Of a stretch of 32,391 bases of DNA, positions 8,790 through 17,022 are shown one piece after another. The translations under genes were made by a program, and so were the position numbers. Under the pieces are notes generated by a model. The model ran no database searches. It saw nothing but the letters and a program-made list of their open reading frames with translations, and was not told where the DNA came from. Every line of letters starts with the position of its first letter. Positions within the stretch are counted from its first letter, which is position 1. This DNA comes from Pseudoalteromonas sp. H71 (GTDB lineage: Bacteria > Pseudomonadota > Gammaproteobacteria > Enterobacterales > Alteromonadaceae): the NCBI RefSeq assembly GCF_001468485.1, contig NZ_LODI01000021.1:1-32391 (forward strand), given 5' to 3'.

Positions 8790-9506
8790 ATGCAAACGCC
8801 AGTCATTCTAATCGTAGAGGATGAAGACGTAACTCGACTAAACCTCGTTAGTTTATTTGAAGCTGAAGGTTACAAAGTTATTGAAGCCATTGATGGCGAT
8901 GACATGCATGACAAGCTTACAAATAACGACGACGTTAATCTCGTAGTTATGGATATCAATCTTCCAGGCAAAAACGGCCTTATATTAGCCCGTGAACTAC
9001 GCCAAAAACGCAAAGTAGGCCTTATTTTCTTAACAGGTCGTGATAACGATGTTGATCGTATTTTAGGGCTTGAAATTGGCGCTGATGATTACATTACTAA
9101 ACCATTTAACCCTCGTGAATTGACTATTAGAGCTCGCAACCTTATTACGCGTACAGGCCTAAGTGATGATGAATCAGCGCTTGAAACCAATGGCGTTATT
9201 ACATTTAACGGTTGGGAATTAGATGAAAACAGCCGCTGTTTAACATCTCCTAATGGCGATGCTAAACGCTTGCCTAAAGGCGAGTATAGAGCACTGCGTT
9301 TAATGCTTGATTCTCCGGGTCGTATTTTTAGCCGTGAACAACTGATTAAACATATGACTGGGCGTGAACTTCGTGCAAACGACCGTACTGTCGATGTAAC
9401 TATCCGCCGTATTCGTAAGCATTTTGAAAGCGATAACTCTACATCGGAGCTTATCAGCACCATTCATGGTGAAGGCTACCGCTTTATTGGTAAAATCGAC
9501 AGCTAA
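8790..9506 (+). CDS. arcA: Response regulator ArcA (aerobic respiration control)
   Basis: DNA-binding regulator of the Arc system, which under reduced respiration represses aerobic metabolism genes and adjusts fermentation genes. The 238-residue product aligns almost end to end with my recollection of E. coli ArcA. The receiver (1-120) has IVEDE, phospho-acceptor D55 in [12 protein letters not shown], and the block [38 protein letters not shown]. The OmpR/PhoB winged helix (about 135-235) ends with [26 protein letters not shown] and IHGEGYRF. Start supported by AAAAGG about 10 bp upstream. The cognate kinase arcB is the convergent next gene, which differs from E. coli, where the two are unlinked. 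Confidence 0.97.
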   Translation: MQTPVILIVEDEDVTRLNLVSLFEAEGYKVIEAIDGDDMHDKLTNNDDVNLVVMDINLPGKNGLILARELRQKRKVGLIFLTGRDNDVDRILGLEIGADDYITKPFNPRELTIRARNLITRTGLSDDESALETNGVITFNGWELDENSRCLTSPNGDAKRLPKGEYRALRLMLDSPGRIFSREQLIKHMTGRELRANDRTVDVTIRRIRKHFESDNSTSELISTIHGEGYRFIGKIDS

Positions 9507-9513
9507 TTAGGGT

Positions 9514-11832
9514 TCATTCTAATTGCTGTAGAAATAAATGAAGGGCATGTTGTCCTTCATTTATTTTATTTGCCAACACGAGCAGCCACTCCTCAAGCAC
9601 CTCATCTGACTCTTCTATTGCGCCGTACTCCATCACTTTTGCATGCAGTTGAACATCGTTTAAACCAACAGAACCTGCAGCACCTTTAAGCTTATGCGCA
9701 ACCGATTTATACTCTTCCCTGTCGCCTGTATTTAATGATGTAAGCAGTTCTTGTTGATACTGCGGATTTAGCTTTTCGAATAGCTGACTGCTGCGCCGAA
9801 AAACAACTAATCCCATTGAGTTAACAAAGTCTTCTATTGTTTCAACATCTAGCAAATGTGCATCAATATTTTTAAGTGCCTCGTCGGTTACTTTTAGCTG
9901 TGGCTCGGTGCATTGAGCTTGCTTAATATCAAACAAGTCAGCAAGCATTTTATCAAGCTTTACTGTATTGATAGGCTTAGCTAGAGCGCCTTGAATAGAA
10001 ATACCTTCAAGCTCTTCTTCTGCACTTCTTACATTAGCGGTTAGTGCAACAATAGGCAGGTTATCAAAATGACTATCGGCACGAATTTGCCTTGCAACTT
10101 CGTCCCCATTTATATCGGGTAGCTGCATATCAAGTAATACTAAATCTAGGTCGTCTTCGGTATCTACAAACGAAAGAGCATCTTCGCCTGTTTCAGCCCA
10201 TAACACTTCGTGACCGCGTTGTTCTAATAAATTGGTGGCTATTTCTGCATTAAGCGGTACATCTTCAACAAGTAAAATGTAAAGCTCTCGTCCAACATAG
10301 CTCTGCTCTGTGGGGGCAATACATAAACTAAGCGGTATTTGTACTGTAAAGCAACTGCCCTCCCCCTCTGTACTATTTACTGTAATACTGCCTTTCATTG
10401 CGGTCACTAGCGCTTTGGTTACCGCAAGACCAATGCCTGAACCAATGGCATTTGTGCCTTGTAAGTCAGGTGCTTTGTAATACATATCAAAAATACGAGA
10501 AAGCTGCTCTTGAGGAATACCTTGCCCTGTGTCTGATATTTTAATAACTAACCACGGACCTTCAGGGCGATTTTCACGGCTACATTCAAGTGTTACTTTG
10601 CCATGCTGGGTAAACTTCACCGCGTTATTTATCAGGTTCCAAACCACTTGGCGTAAACGAGTGGGATCAAGCAGCGCATATATGTCTAGCTTACCATTTC
10701 GTTCAATATCAAACTCCAGCCCTTTTTGCTCTGTAATTAAACCTGCAAAATTCACAACATCGTTTATAAAATCAGATACATTGATAGAATTTGCAGCAAT
10801 ATCGAGCTGTTCTCTGTCTATTTTATCTAAATCTATAATGTCGTTAAAAATATTCCCGAGCGTCTCTGCACTTGAAAAAACCGTATTACACCAACTACGC
10901 TGCTGCTTATTAAGGTCGGTATCAAGCAACATGCGTGTTAAACCCACAATACCATTAAGCGGTGTACGCAACTCATGGCTTAATGTAGCAATAAACTTAC
11001 CTTTATCTTTATATGCGGTTTCAAGAGCCTCAGCGGCTTCTTTACGGCTAGTAATATCACGCCCAAAACCAAGCAAACCAATGTAGTCACCTTCATCGTT
11101 TATAAAAGGAAGTTTTCGTAATTCAAACCAGCGTGTTGCGCCATTAACTTCATAACCTACATCGATGGTGATTGCTTTGTGAGTTTGCTCTACCTCTTTG
11201 TCTGTGCGAAGTACTTCAGATAAAAAGTCATTTGGAAATATTTGTTCTACCGTTTTACCAATGAGCTCAAGGCTTGATTTACCCATTACTTCTTCAAACA
11301 TTTTATTGCAGCCAGCAAATACCCCATTGTTGTCGCGGTAATAAAATAAATCGGGGGATGAATCAACAATTGAGCGCTGTAGCATGCTTTGCTGAGCTAG
11401 CTCTTGCTGTGTTTTTTTGCGCTCTGCAATTTCTCTACGAAGCTCTTCAATGGCGCGATGTTTGGCATGAAAGGCCATTTTACGTTCATCTATTTCAATA
11501 TTAAGCCGATTAATATTATCTTTAAGTGTTTGGTTTAATAGTTTTTCTTGTTTGGTTGCGCTATCTAAGTAGGCGTATGAAGCGTCTAACTGACGAATTG
11601 AGTTTATAAGTACGCTAATAATTAGAGGTGACACTACAGCTGAAAAAAATACCACAGCCAAAATATCTACAAGAAACAATTCACCTATCGCTACGTAATA
11701 AAACATACTCGATAAAATAAGAGACGCAGCTAAAAATAAAGCGTAACAAATGGCAGCCGTTTTTAACTCGCCAAATCGCGCTATAGAACTTGAAAGCACC
11801 CGAACCCAAGGGCTCAAAGAATAATCGGTCAT
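9514..11832 (-). CDS. arcB: Aerobic respiration control sensor kinase ArcB
   Basis: Inner-membrane tripartite kinase that senses quinone redox state and phosphorylates ArcA. Domains in the 772-residue protein: two TM helices (about 24-46 and 53-77) with a very short periplasmic loop as in ArcB, a coiled coil (about 85-150) and a PAS domain (about 150-265). HisKA has LSHELRTPLNG (H286), HATPase_c has N403, DTGQGIP and SGIGLA, the receiver has D568 and K619, and Hpt carries H713 in AHKLKGAAGSVG. These match the E. coli order, and much of the linker and H-box sequence is recognisably ArcB. Cys175 aligns with E. coli redox Cys180, but the Cys241 position is Trp235. It ends 7 bp from the arcA stop with no obvious terminator between. 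Confidence 0.95.
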   Translation of the reverse strand: MTDYSLSPWVRVLSSSIARFGELKTAAICYALFLAASLILSSMFYYVAIGELFLVDILAVVFFSAVVSPLIISVLINSIRQLDASYAYLDSATKQEKLLNQTLKDNINRLNIEIDERKMAFHAKHRAIEELRREIAERKKTQQELAQQSMLQRSIVDSSPDLFYYRDNNGVFAGCNKMFEEVMGKSSLELIGKTVEQIFPNDFLSEVLRTDKEVEQTHKAITIDVGYEVNGATRWFELRKLPFINDEGDYIGLLGFGRDITSRKEAAEALETAYKDKGKFIATLSHELRTPLNGIVGLTRMLLDTDLNKQQRSWCNTVFSSAETLGNIFNDIIDLDKIDREQLDIAANSINVSDFINDVVNFAGLITEQKGLEFDIERNGKLDIYALLDPTRLRQVVWNLINNAVKFTQHGKVTLECSRENRPEGPWLVIKISDTGQGIPQEQLSRIFDMYYKAPDLQGTNAIGSGIGLAVTKALVTAMKGSITVNSTEGEGSCFTVQIPLSLCIAPTEQSYVGRELYILLVEDVPLNAEIATNLLEQRGHEVLWAETGEDALSFVDTEDDLDLVLLDMQLPDINGDEVARQIRADSHFDNLPIVALTANVRSAEEELEGISIQGALAKPINTVKLDKMLADLFDIKQAQCTEPQLKVTDEALKNIDAHLLDVETIEDFVNSMGLVVFRRSSQLFEKLNPQYQQELLTSLNTGDREEYKSVAHKLKGAAGSVGLNDVQLHAKVMEYGAIEESDEVLEEWLLVLANKINEGQHALHLFLQQLE

Positions 11833-12008
11833 ACGTAGTTTTATCTCTTTGCTGTTTGCTTAAATATAAGTAAGGCAATGCTATTTTACAGATTTTAGCA
11901 TTTTTCTATTCGCTATTTTCGTGTTGTGCGACAAAAACAGTAAAAATTCATACGCGATTTTGACTGGCAATAAAGTCCTCGTTTCAGCCACTGATTATTT
12001 CGTGTAAA

Positions 12009-12022
12009 ATAAGGCGCCTTAT
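12009..12022. promoter_or_regulatory. Perfect 14-bp palindrome upstream of folE2
   Basis: ATAAGGCGCCTTAT, 25 bp before the folE2 start, just after a -10-like TAAAAT (12005-12010). It overlaps the expected transcription start, so it may be an operator or a leader hairpin. It does not resemble the Zur box known to control folE2 in some bacteria. Confidence 0.35.
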
Positions 12023-12047
12023 CATTGCCAATAACGAGTAACATAGC

Positions 12048-12968
12048 ATGCAAACCAATATGCCCGATATAGCCGACACTGCTCCCGCATTACAAACAGG
12101 TAAATTAGACTGGGTTGGCATGGGTGAAATTGAACTGCCATTTATTTTTGAATCGCGTCATTTAAGCCCTGTTACCGTTAATGCTAAAGCGCGCGCATTC
12201 GTAAACTTACATAAAGAAGACGCCAAAGGCATTCATATGTCGCGCTTATTTTTAGCGCTTGATTTACTCTCAACAGAGCAACAAGTAAATCCTAAAACAA
12301 TTGGCCAAGCGCTTGATACCTTTATATCAAGCCATGAAGGCTTGAGTAATAAGGCGCAAATTGAGTTTAAATTTGAGCTTCCACTTCGCCGCAAGTCTCT
12401 ATTAAGTGGGAAAGCTGGCTGGAAAAGCTATCCAATTACACTGACAAGTACAATTGAAAACAATATTATTAGTTACGAGCTAACTGTTGATGTTACCTAC
12501 TCATCTACTTGCCCTTGTTCGGCAGCACTTGCACGCCAGCTGATACAAAACGCATTCAGCGAAAAGTTTAACCAAGACACACTCAACCAAAAAGACGTAC
12601 TTGATTGGCTTGGCACAACACAAGGCATTGTGGCAACACCTCACTCGCAACGCTCAATTGCTAACGTAAAAGTTAAACTCGATAGCAACATCCATGAGTT
12701 TGATGTAGTTAACTTAATAAATACCCTTGAGGGCGAGCTCAAAACGCCAGTACAAGCGGCAGTAAAGCGTGAAGATGAACAAGAATTTGCCCGTTTAAAT
12801 GGTCAAAATTTAATGTTTTGCGAAGATGCAGCACGTAAAATTAAAGCAATATTAGAAGCAGACAGTTACGCAGATTACTGGCTACAAATAAACCATTACG
12901 AATCGCTTCATGCACACGATGCCGTAGCTGTTGCTGTGAAAGGTATTAATGGCGGGTATAAAGCATAA
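12048..12968 (+). CDS. folE2: GTP cyclohydrolase FolE2 (type IB)
   Basis: Converts GTP to 7,8-dihydroneopterin triphosphate, the first step of folate (and queuosine precursor) synthesis. It is the FolE2/GCYH-IB tunnelling-fold enzyme, which can use metals other than zinc. The 306-residue product has the family motifs: IELPF with ESRH near residues 28-38, HMSRLF (63-68), the active-site segment YSSTCPCSAALARQ with CPCS at 155-158, and TPHSQRS near 200. The ATG at 12048 is chosen by length; ATG 12060 is possible. It is divergent from arcB. No canonical FolE1 is in the window. Confidence 0.93.
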   Translation: MQTNMPDIADTAPALQTGKLDWVGMGEIELPFIFESRHLSPVTVNAKARAFVNLHKEDAKGIHMSRLFLALDLLSTEQQVNPKTIGQALDTFISSHEGLSNKAQIEFKFELPLRRKSLLSGKAGWKSYPITLTSTIENNIISYELTVDVTYSSTCPCSAALARQLIQNAFSEKFNQDTLNQKDVLDWLGTTQGIVATPHSQRSIANVKVKLDSNIHEFDVVNLINTLEGELKTPVQAAVKREDEQEFARLNGQNLMFCEDAARKIKAILEADSYADYWLQINHYESLHAHDAVAVAVKGINGGYKA

Positions 12969-13072
12969 AACACCTGCGTCAACTTAAATCGCCATTCGGT
13001 AATTCAGATACAACTTAGGCACAGTATTTGCTTTAACAAAACAGTGTCAATTTGTTGTTATGGAGTTACCGT

Positions 13073-13666
13073 ATGGAATTCGCTTTATTGTCGATTTTAG
13101 TATTAGTGGTAGGTGCATCAATTGCCGCGTCAAAATTTAGTGACGACGGCGGTAATCCTTATCCTTTCAAACGTAAACAAAGCGTATTTACGCAAGTAGA
13201 AAGCGCCTTTTTAAATCTATTAGAGCGTGCTATTGGCGATCAATACAAGATTGTGAGCCGAGTTAAGCTTATTGATGTCATCGACTGCAAAGAAGGCTTA
13301 TCACCTAAATCAAAACGTGCTGCTATTGCCAAAGCCAAAAATAAGCAGCTTGATTTTGTGTTAATCGACAAAGAAAAGATGACCATAGTTGCCGCCGTTG
13401 ATTTAGTAAATAACGCCAACAAAGATGGCCATAAAGCACAGCGCGACTGGTTTGTGAATGGCGCCTTAGAAGCTGCAGGTATTCCACACATTCGCATGAA
13501 GGTAAAAGCAGGCTATCGTCCATCAGAAGTACGCGATGCCATTATGTTTAAGTTAGGCAAACCTGCACCGACAGCACAGCGTCCTTTGCGCAACCGAGTT
13601 CACAAACCTGCCGTTTTATCACCTTCACAAGCTAAAGCCCATTCAACAGCATTAGCCGAAATATAA
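13073..13666 (+). CDS. DUF2726-like membrane-anchored protein
   Basis: Function unknown. The 197-residue product begins with one N-terminal TM helix (about 2-20), then a short linker and a soluble domain like DUF2726. That family has features of the PD-(D/E)XK nuclease-like fold: the core strand LDFVLIDKEKMTIVAAVDLV, the helix QRDWFVNGALEAAGIPHIRM, and a basic tail. The strand usually written as IELDG reads AVDLVN here, so nuclease activity is uncertain. Start set at 13073 because GGAG lies about 8 bp upstream; an in-frame non-ATG start at 13052 is less likely. A terminator follows at 13691. It is probably monocistronic. Confidence 0.7.
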   Translation: MEFALLSILVLVVGASIAASKFSDDGGNPYPFKRKQSVFTQVESAFLNLLERAIGDQYKIVSRVKLIDVIDCKEGLSPKSKRAAIAKAKNKQLDFVLIDKEKMTIVAAVDLVNNANKDGHKAQRDWFVNGALEAAGIPHIRMKVKAGYRPSEVRDAIMFKLGKPAPTAQRPLRNRVHKPAVLSPSQAKAHSTALAEI

Positions 13667-13690
13667 TTATCAGGTGACTAAACTTGCATT

Positions 13691-13722
13691 AAAGCGAGCA
13701 TTTTAAATGTCTCGCTTTTTTG
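13691..13722 (+). terminator. Intrinsic terminator
   Basis: AAAGCGAG pairs with CTCGCTTT around an A/T-rich loop, followed by TTTGTTTTTT. It separates the DUF2726 gene from mtnN. Confidence 0.75.
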
Positions 13723-13779
13723 TTTTTTATTGTTAACTTCACGTATAATCATGCTATTCAAACTCAGGAATCAAACACT

Positions 13780-14487
13780 ATGAATGTTGGTATTATTGGC
13801 GCAATGGAGCCAGAAGTTAAAATATTGCGTGAAGCAATGCAAAACCCAGCTGTTTTAACTAAAGCAGGTTTTACATTTTACACTGGTGAATTAGCGGGTT
13901 GTACAGTTACTCTTGTTCAATCAGGTATTGGTAAAGTAGCATCAAGCATTGCAACTACATTACTTATTGATAACTTTAAACCTGATTGCGTTATTAACAC
14001 CGGCTCTGCTGGCGGTTTTGATCCATCATTAAGTGTTGGGGATGTCGTCATATCGTCAGAAGTTCGTCACCACGATGTAGACGTAACCGCTTTTGGCTAC
14101 GAAATTGGCCAAGTACCGCAAATGCCTGCAGGTTTTGTTGCGCACCCTAAATTGGTTGAAGCAGCACAACAAACTATTGCACAAATTAGCGAAGTTAAAA
14201 CCTTGGTTGGCCTTATTTGTACTGGCGATACTTTTATGTGTGACCCTGTTCGTATTGATAAAGCGCGCAGCGACTTCCCTTCAATGCTTGCAGTAGAAAT
14301 GGAAGGTGCATCTATTGCGCAAACCTGTCATACGCTTGAAACACCTTTTGTTGTTATTCGTTCAATGTCTGATATTGCAGGTAAAGAATCGCCACAATCA
14401 TTTGAAGAGTACCTAGAAACAGCATCAATTAACTCATCTAAAATGGTTGTTGCTCTGCTTGAAAAGCTAACGGCTGTAACACTGTAA
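13780..14487 (+). CDS. mtnN: 5'-methylthioadenosine/S-adenosylhomocysteine nucleosidase
   Basis: Hydrolyses MTA and SAH to adenine plus the thioribose sugar, recycling products of SAM and polyamine metabolism and feeding AI-2 chemistry where LuxS is present. The 235-residue protein starts [13 protein letters not shown] (catalytic E12). It has the [10 protein letters not shown] loop, the [10 protein letters not shown] ribose site, and RSMSDIAG with the catalytic Asp. The ATG at 13780 matches the known family start and follows CAGGAA; the frame's upstream ATG at 13720 lies in the preceding terminator T-run and is rejected. The stop codon abuts the next gene's ATG with no gap, so translational coupling is likely. 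Confidence 0.96.
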   Translation: MNVGIIGAMEPEVKILREAMQNPAVLTKAGFTFYTGELAGCTVTLVQSGIGKVASSIATTLLIDNFKPDCVINTGSAGGFDPSLSVGDVVISSEVRHHDVDVTAFGYEIGQVPQMPAGFVAHPKLVEAAQQTIAQISEVKTLVGLICTGDTFMCDPVRIDKARSDFPSMLAVEMEGASIAQTCHTLETPFVVIRSMSDIAGKESPQSFEEYLETASINSSKMVVALLEKLTAVTL

Positions 14488-15432
14488 ATGCTTAGCAATA
14501 TTGTTCAAAACCATTTGGACTTTATTGTATTCATAATAGCGCTCCTTGCTGAGCGCTTTTTACCACTCGTTAGTTGGTACCACCCTAATACCGTTTTAGT
14601 GGCCGTGTTTCGCGCCATGGGCAAACGTATTTATAGTAAACAAAATACAAACAGCTACCACTATTTAGCAGCCATCCTTGCCAGCGTGCTGGTGCTCAGT
14701 GTTATTTTAATAATTATTACTTTACTGCTTGAATTTGCATTTTACCCCGAGTTACTGGCAGGCCTTATTTTATACCTTTGCCTTGAAAGCCAAAGCCTCA
14801 ACAAAAAAGCGCGTCGTATTGCAAAGTTGACCAAGCAAAACCAAAAGTCAGCCGCGCGCGAACTATTAAAACCGATACTCGCACGTGAAGTAAGCAAGCT
14901 TTCTACAGCCGGCATTATTAAAGCACTTATAGAGAGCTTAATACTTCGCACTGCCCGTTATTACTTTGTAGTTATATTTATTTTTTTACTTTTAGGCCCC
15001 ATTGCAGCTCTTGGGTACCGACTACTTACCTTAATGCAGCAAGCATGGCGCCATGATGTTTCACCAAACAGCGCATTTTTAAAACCATTAAAGCTTATTT
15101 TATTTGTTATTGAGTATATTCCGGTACGTTTATTGTCCCTAACAATTGCTGCGAGTAAGGCCACAAAACAAAGTATTCATTATATAAAACACTATGGCCA
15201 ACACTTCTATCAAACAAATACAGGGTGGTTACTCAGTGCATGTTCAGCATCACTTGGCGTGCAACTGGGTGGGCCCGCTATGTATTTTAATAAGCGGTAT
15301 AACAAAATGCGTGTTGGTACTGATAGGCTACCTAACGCTGACGATGTGCCAGCCGTATTAAATCGGCTTAATCAGGCGCGTGCCTTTTGGGTACTCGTTA
15401 TTGTGTGTATTGAAATTCTAAAAAGCATTTAA
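14488..15432 (+). CDS. CobD/CbiB-superfamily membrane protein (divergent, AmpE-like)
   Basis: Multi-pass inner-membrane protein of 314 residues related to CobD/CbiB (adenosylcobinamide-phosphate synthase) and AmpE. Hydrophobic segments are near 10-28, 60-84, 88-100, 157-183, 200-222 and 298-314. Family-like pieces are the GPIAALGYRLLTLM block (170-183), EYIPVRLLSLTIA (209-221) and SLGVQLGGPAMYF (255-267). The segments I expect in an active CbiB (SMLVGRD and ESVAENLSDGVVAP) read ILARE and ESLILRTARYYFVV. It is therefore probably not an ordinary CbiB. It starts on the base after the mtnN stop codon, so the two are likely co-expressed. No other cobalamin gene is visible. Its real function is unknown. 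Confidence 0.75.
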   Translation: MLSNIVQNHLDFIVFIIALLAERFLPLVSWYHPNTVLVAVFRAMGKRIYSKQNTNSYHYLAAILASVLVLSVILIIITLLLEFAFYPELLAGLILYLCLESQSLNKKARRIAKLTKQNQKSAARELLKPILAREVSKLSTAGIIKALIESLILRTARYYFVVIFIFLLLGPIAALGYRLLTLMQQAWRHDVSPNSAFLKPLKLILFVIEYIPVRLLSLTIAASKATKQSIHYIKHYGQHFYQTNTGWLLSACSASLGVQLGGPAMYFNKRYNKMRVGTDRLPNADDVPAVLNRLNQARAFWVLVIVCIEILKSI

Positions 15433-15458
15433 GCTTTACTTAGTAAAAAATTGAATAT

Positions 15459-15487
15459 AAAAAAACCAGCCTCAGCTGGTTTTTTTA
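15459..15487. terminator. Bidirectional intrinsic terminator
   Basis: AAACCAGC, loop CTCA, GCTGGTTT with flanking A- and T-runs, between the convergent CbiB-like gene and tyrS. Confidence 0.88.
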
Positions 15488-15499
15488 TTCCCCGTATAC

Positions 15500-16699
15500 T
15501 TAAGCTACGGTAATTTTGGCAAACTTACGTTTACCCACTTGGTAAATATCGGTTGTACCTTTTGCTATTTCTAGTTTGGTATCAGTGATTTTTTCTTCAC
15601 CGTTCAGTTTAACTGCACCTTGTTTTATCATGCGCATCGCTTCTGATGTACTGGCAACTAAATTAGCTTCTTTTAATAAGTTTGCTATTAAAATAGTATC
15701 TTCTGCAATGGTTATTGTCAGCTCAGGGATTTCATCTGGCAGTGCTTTTTTCTGAAAACGTTGAATAAAATCGTTGTGTGCAGCTTGTGCATCTTCTTCA
15801 CTATGAAAACGTGCAATAAGCTCTTTAGCAAGTTCAATTTTGATATCACGCGGGTTAGTACCCTGCTCAACACGTTCTTTTTGCGCTGCTATTTGCTCAA
15901 TTGAAAGGCCACTTAGTAAATCGTAGTAACGCCACATTAATACATCACTAATCGACATCACTTTACCAAACATGTCATTAGGTGCATCAGTAATACCAAT
16001 GTAGTTACCTAAAGATTTAGACATTTTTTGAACGCCGTCAGTACCTTCAAGTAATGGCATCATTAAAACAGTTTGTGGCTTTTGGCCTTCAACTTTTTGA
16101 AGCTCACGCCCCATAAGTAGATTAAAGCGCTGATCAGTACCACCAAGCTCTACATCTGACTCTAAAGCAACCGAATCCCAACCCTGTACTAGCGGATATA
16201 AAAATTCGTGTATTGCAATTGGCTGTCCGCCATTGTATCGCTTTTTAAAGTCATCACGCTCAAGCATACGCGCAACCGTTTGGTTAGCAGCTAGTTTAAT
16301 CATGCCAGCTGCGCCTAACTTTTCCATCCACGTTGAATTGAAAGCAACGGTTGTTTTTGCAGGATCAAGAATTTTGAAAACCTGCTCTTTATACGTTTCA
16401 GCATTGGCAAGAACATCTTCACGGGTAAGCGGTTTACGTGTCACGTTTTTACCGGTTGGATCACCTATCATGCCCGTAAAATCACCAATTAAGAAAATAA
16501 CTTCGTGACCTAAGTCTTGGAAAGTTTTCATTTTATTAATTAGTACTGTATGCCCTAAGTGTAAATCTGGCGCTGTTGGATCGAAACCCGCTTTGATTTT
16601 TAACTTTTTGCCCGACTTTAGTTTTTCAACTAACTCGTCTTCAATTAATATTTCTTCTGCACCGCGTTTTATCTCTGCAAGAGCGGTTTGTAAATCCAC
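15500..16699 (-). CDS. tyrS: Tyrosyl-tRNA synthetase
   Basis: Charges tRNA-Tyr with tyrosine. The 399-residue class I enzyme has the HIGH-type motif HLGH (47-50), the [12 protein letters not shown] loop, a tyrosine/ATP site with GGTDQRFN (186-193), KMSKS (225-229), and a C-terminal S4 RNA-binding domain (about 335-399). It is shorter than E. coli TyrS (424 aa) and looks like the TyrZ-type subgroup common in Alteromonadales and Pseudomonas. It is divergent from the M23 peptidase gene. Confidence 0.95.
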   Translation of the reverse strand: MDLQTALAEIKRGAEEILIEDELVEKLKSGKKLKIKAGFDPTAPDLHLGHTVLINKMKTFQDLGHEVIFLIGDFTGMIGDPTGKNVTRKPLTREDVLANAETYKEQVFKILDPAKTTVAFNSTWMEKLGAAGMIKLAANQTVARMLERDDFKKRYNGGQPIAIHEFLYPLVQGWDSVALESDVELGGTDQRFNLLMGRELQKVEGQKPQTVLMMPLLEGTDGVQKMSKSLGNYIGITDAPNDMFGKVMSISDVLMWRYYDLLSGLSIEQIAAQKERVEQGTNPRDIKIELAKELIARFHSEEDAQAAHNDFIQRFQKKALPDEIPELTITIAEDTILIANLLKEANLVASTSEAMRMIKQGAVKLNGEEKITDTKLEIAKGTTDIYQVGKRKFAKITVA

Positions 16700-17022
16700 A
16701 GTCTATTACTCCAAAATTCTGCCAACAAAGAGGGCTACTAGTTGTTTTGTATAACCTCAGTTTAACAAGGGCTAAATCAAACTTATATGTGCAACTAACA
16801 TAACAAATTTCTACCTAATTAAAACAACTTTTTAAGTGATTAATGCAACTAAATAAAATACGCACAGTCTGAGATAAATTAAGCGCTAAAAAGGCATATA
16901 AAGCCCGATTTTAGCGTAATTCAGCGCGATTTAAAATCTACAAAGCACTGGTATTCGCACAATATTAGGTATATCCTGCAATATTATGTATTTATTATCT
17001 TGACAGCAGAAAAAGGCACGTT
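16700..17022. other. 323-bp divergent intergenic region
   Basis: Holds the promoters of tyrS and the M23 peptidase, which I cannot place firmly. I see an imperfect hairpin (CGCTAAAA 16884-16891, TTTTAGCG 16909-16916), and near-repeats CAATATTAGGTAT (16960-16972) and CAATATTATGTAT (16979-16991). There is a TTGACA at about 17001, with no suitable -10 before the start codon. No ORF is supported. Confidence 0.4.

Noticed and set aside
10529..11086. 185-residue open frame antisense to arcB
   Set aside because: The arcB frame has unmistakable kinase motifs here; the antisense frame has low-complexity Ser-rich sequence and no Shine-Dalgarno.
16884..16930. Possible third copy of the AACCTGAAC element arm near 16909 (TTTTAGCG followed by similar bases)
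   Set aside because: Similarity covers only about 25 bp with gaps and lacks the AACCTGAAC end; it is probably chance in AT-rich intergenic DNA.
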